Assembly (NCBI RefSeq): GCF_020832325.1
Contig: NZ_JAFIEU010000040.1
Coordinates: forward strand, 1 to 64,000
Direction: 5' to 3'
DNA length: 64,000 bases
DNA from: Lunatimonas sp.
GTDB lineage: Bacteria; Bacteroidota; Bacteroidia; Cytophagales; Cyclobacteriaceae
Under the pieces are notes generated by a model. It was not told where the DNA came from and did no database searches. It saw nothing but the letters and a program-made list of their open reading frames with translations. Below are positions 63,466 to 64,000 of this stretch, piece after piece. The stretch's first letter is position 1. Each line of letters begins with the position of its first letter. The translations under genes and the position numbers were made by a program.

Positions 63466-64000
63466 TCAATATCCGGGGTTTTGTCTCAGATTGGTGTTGT
63501 TCCGTACTTCCGCAGTTGGAATTGGAAACAAAAGTTCTCTGGAGGTCACGGTCGGTCCGTAAGAAAACTGGTGTCCTACATAATCCTCGAAATCGCCGGT
63601 AAAAACGTTCATGGCTTTTCTCAGACGTACCATGTCAAACCAGGTTTTGTTTTCGTAACAGAGTTCATGCCACCTTTCCTTCCAAATCGCCTGGCGCAGC
63701 TGATCTTGGGACAATCCCTCAAGGTCAGGTAATTCAGCCCTTCTCCGGATTAAATTCACAGCATCGTACGCTGCTTGAGAGGGCCCGTTAGCCTCGTTAA
63801 GTGCTTCGGCATAGGTGAGCAGCACTTCGGCGTAGCGGTACACCGGCCAATTCATGCCGCTGCTGGTGGTGACTAGCTGTGCCTCTTCGTCAAAATGCTT
63901 CCAAATGTAGTAATCGCCCAATTGCAATACTTGGCTCCTGTCTGCCCTAAGGGTATATTCCGTAAAGAAAAATTGCTTTTCTTCGGTTCGCTTATCTCCT
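63466..64000 (-). CDS. RagB/SusD family lipoprotein, C-terminal part
   Basis: At least 178 residues are visible; the frame is open to the right edge, so the N-terminus lies outside. The tail has the SusD C-terminal pattern WPVYRYAEVLLTYAEALNEAN..AYDAVNLIRRRAELPDL, IWKERWHELCYENKTWFDMVRLRKA and ELLFPIPTAEVRNNTNLRQNPGY. SusD proteins bind glycans on the cell surface above a SusC TonB transporter; susC is expected just upstream, outside the window. It heads the sugar-utilisation genes that follow. Confidence 0.93.
   Translation of the reverse strand, partial: GDKRTEEKQFFFTEYTLRADRSQVLQLGDYYIWKHFDEEAQLVTTSSGMNWPVYRYAEVLLTYAEALNEANGPSQAAYDAVNLIRRRAELPDLEGLSQDQLRQAIWKERWHELCYENKTWFDMVRLRKAMNVFTGDFEDYVGHQFSYGPTVTSRELLFPIPTAEVRNNTNLRQNPGY

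Overview
The window is a stretch of a Bacteroidota chromosome, most likely from the Cytophagales (Cyclobacteriaceae-like). The evidence is gene content: a gliding-motility lipoprotein (GldB), a SusD-type glycan-binding lipoprotein, Bacteroidota-restricted DUF4783, DUF6787 and DUF6702 proteins, a stand-alone aspartate kinase next to ribH, and many promoters with the Bacteroidota -7 box TAnnTTTG. Shine-Dalgarno sequences are mostly absent, as expected for this phylum. The assignment below family level is inference.

Layout. 1-133 is the 5' end of a group II intron inserted directly behind the terminator of the next gene. 185-7808 (minus) is an envelope operon: coaX, an outer-membrane protein, a TPR protein, lptC, a small membrane protein, a CBS/CorC-type membrane protein and a membrane-anchored PPIase chaperone. 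7936-12028 (plus) holds anmK, a GLFV-type amino-acid dehydrogenase and an NhaD-type Na+/H+ antiporter. 12038-23455 is housekeeping: gpmI, nadC, an MsbA-like ABC exporter, aspartate kinase, ribH, pdhA and recF. 23479-33329 holds a DoxX protein, a nucleotidyltransferase, the glnK-amt ammonium pair, an M1 peptidase, HupE/UreJ, DUF6702, a 2'-5' RNA ligase-like protein and a tandem universal stress protein.

33465-44280 (minus) is an almost complete Wzx/Wzy-type exopolysaccharide operon: a six-SLBB outer-membrane exporter, a kinase-less Wzz-like protein, a flippase, four glycosyltransferases and a polymerase. After a triple-FAS1 lipoprotein and gldB comes a second small glyco-operon (asnB plus a WbuB-like glycosyltransferase), then nth, an ECF sigma factor with a small partner, and a 1323-residue membrane protein of unknown function. 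56228-64000 (minus) is the tail of a carbohydrate-utilisation locus: SusD, ThuA, two sugar isomerase/epimerases, an alpha/beta hydrolase and an FG-GAP protein, followed by a separately promoted metallophosphoesterase and a Rieske protein.

The most unusual signals are: (i) a family of 92-bp repeats lying exactly between upstream DNA and the ATGAAA start of two unrelated genes, each unit itself starting with ATGAAA and ending in a TGA that overlaps the next ATG; (ii) the 1323-residue protein, with two or three extracytoplasmic sensor-like regions and a degenerate NTPase/winged-helix tail; (iii) the group II intron placed one base behind a terminator T-run; (iv) a Lys-to-Arg change in the active-site motif of the GLFV dehydrogenase; and (v) several strong intergenic inverted repeats that match no gene.
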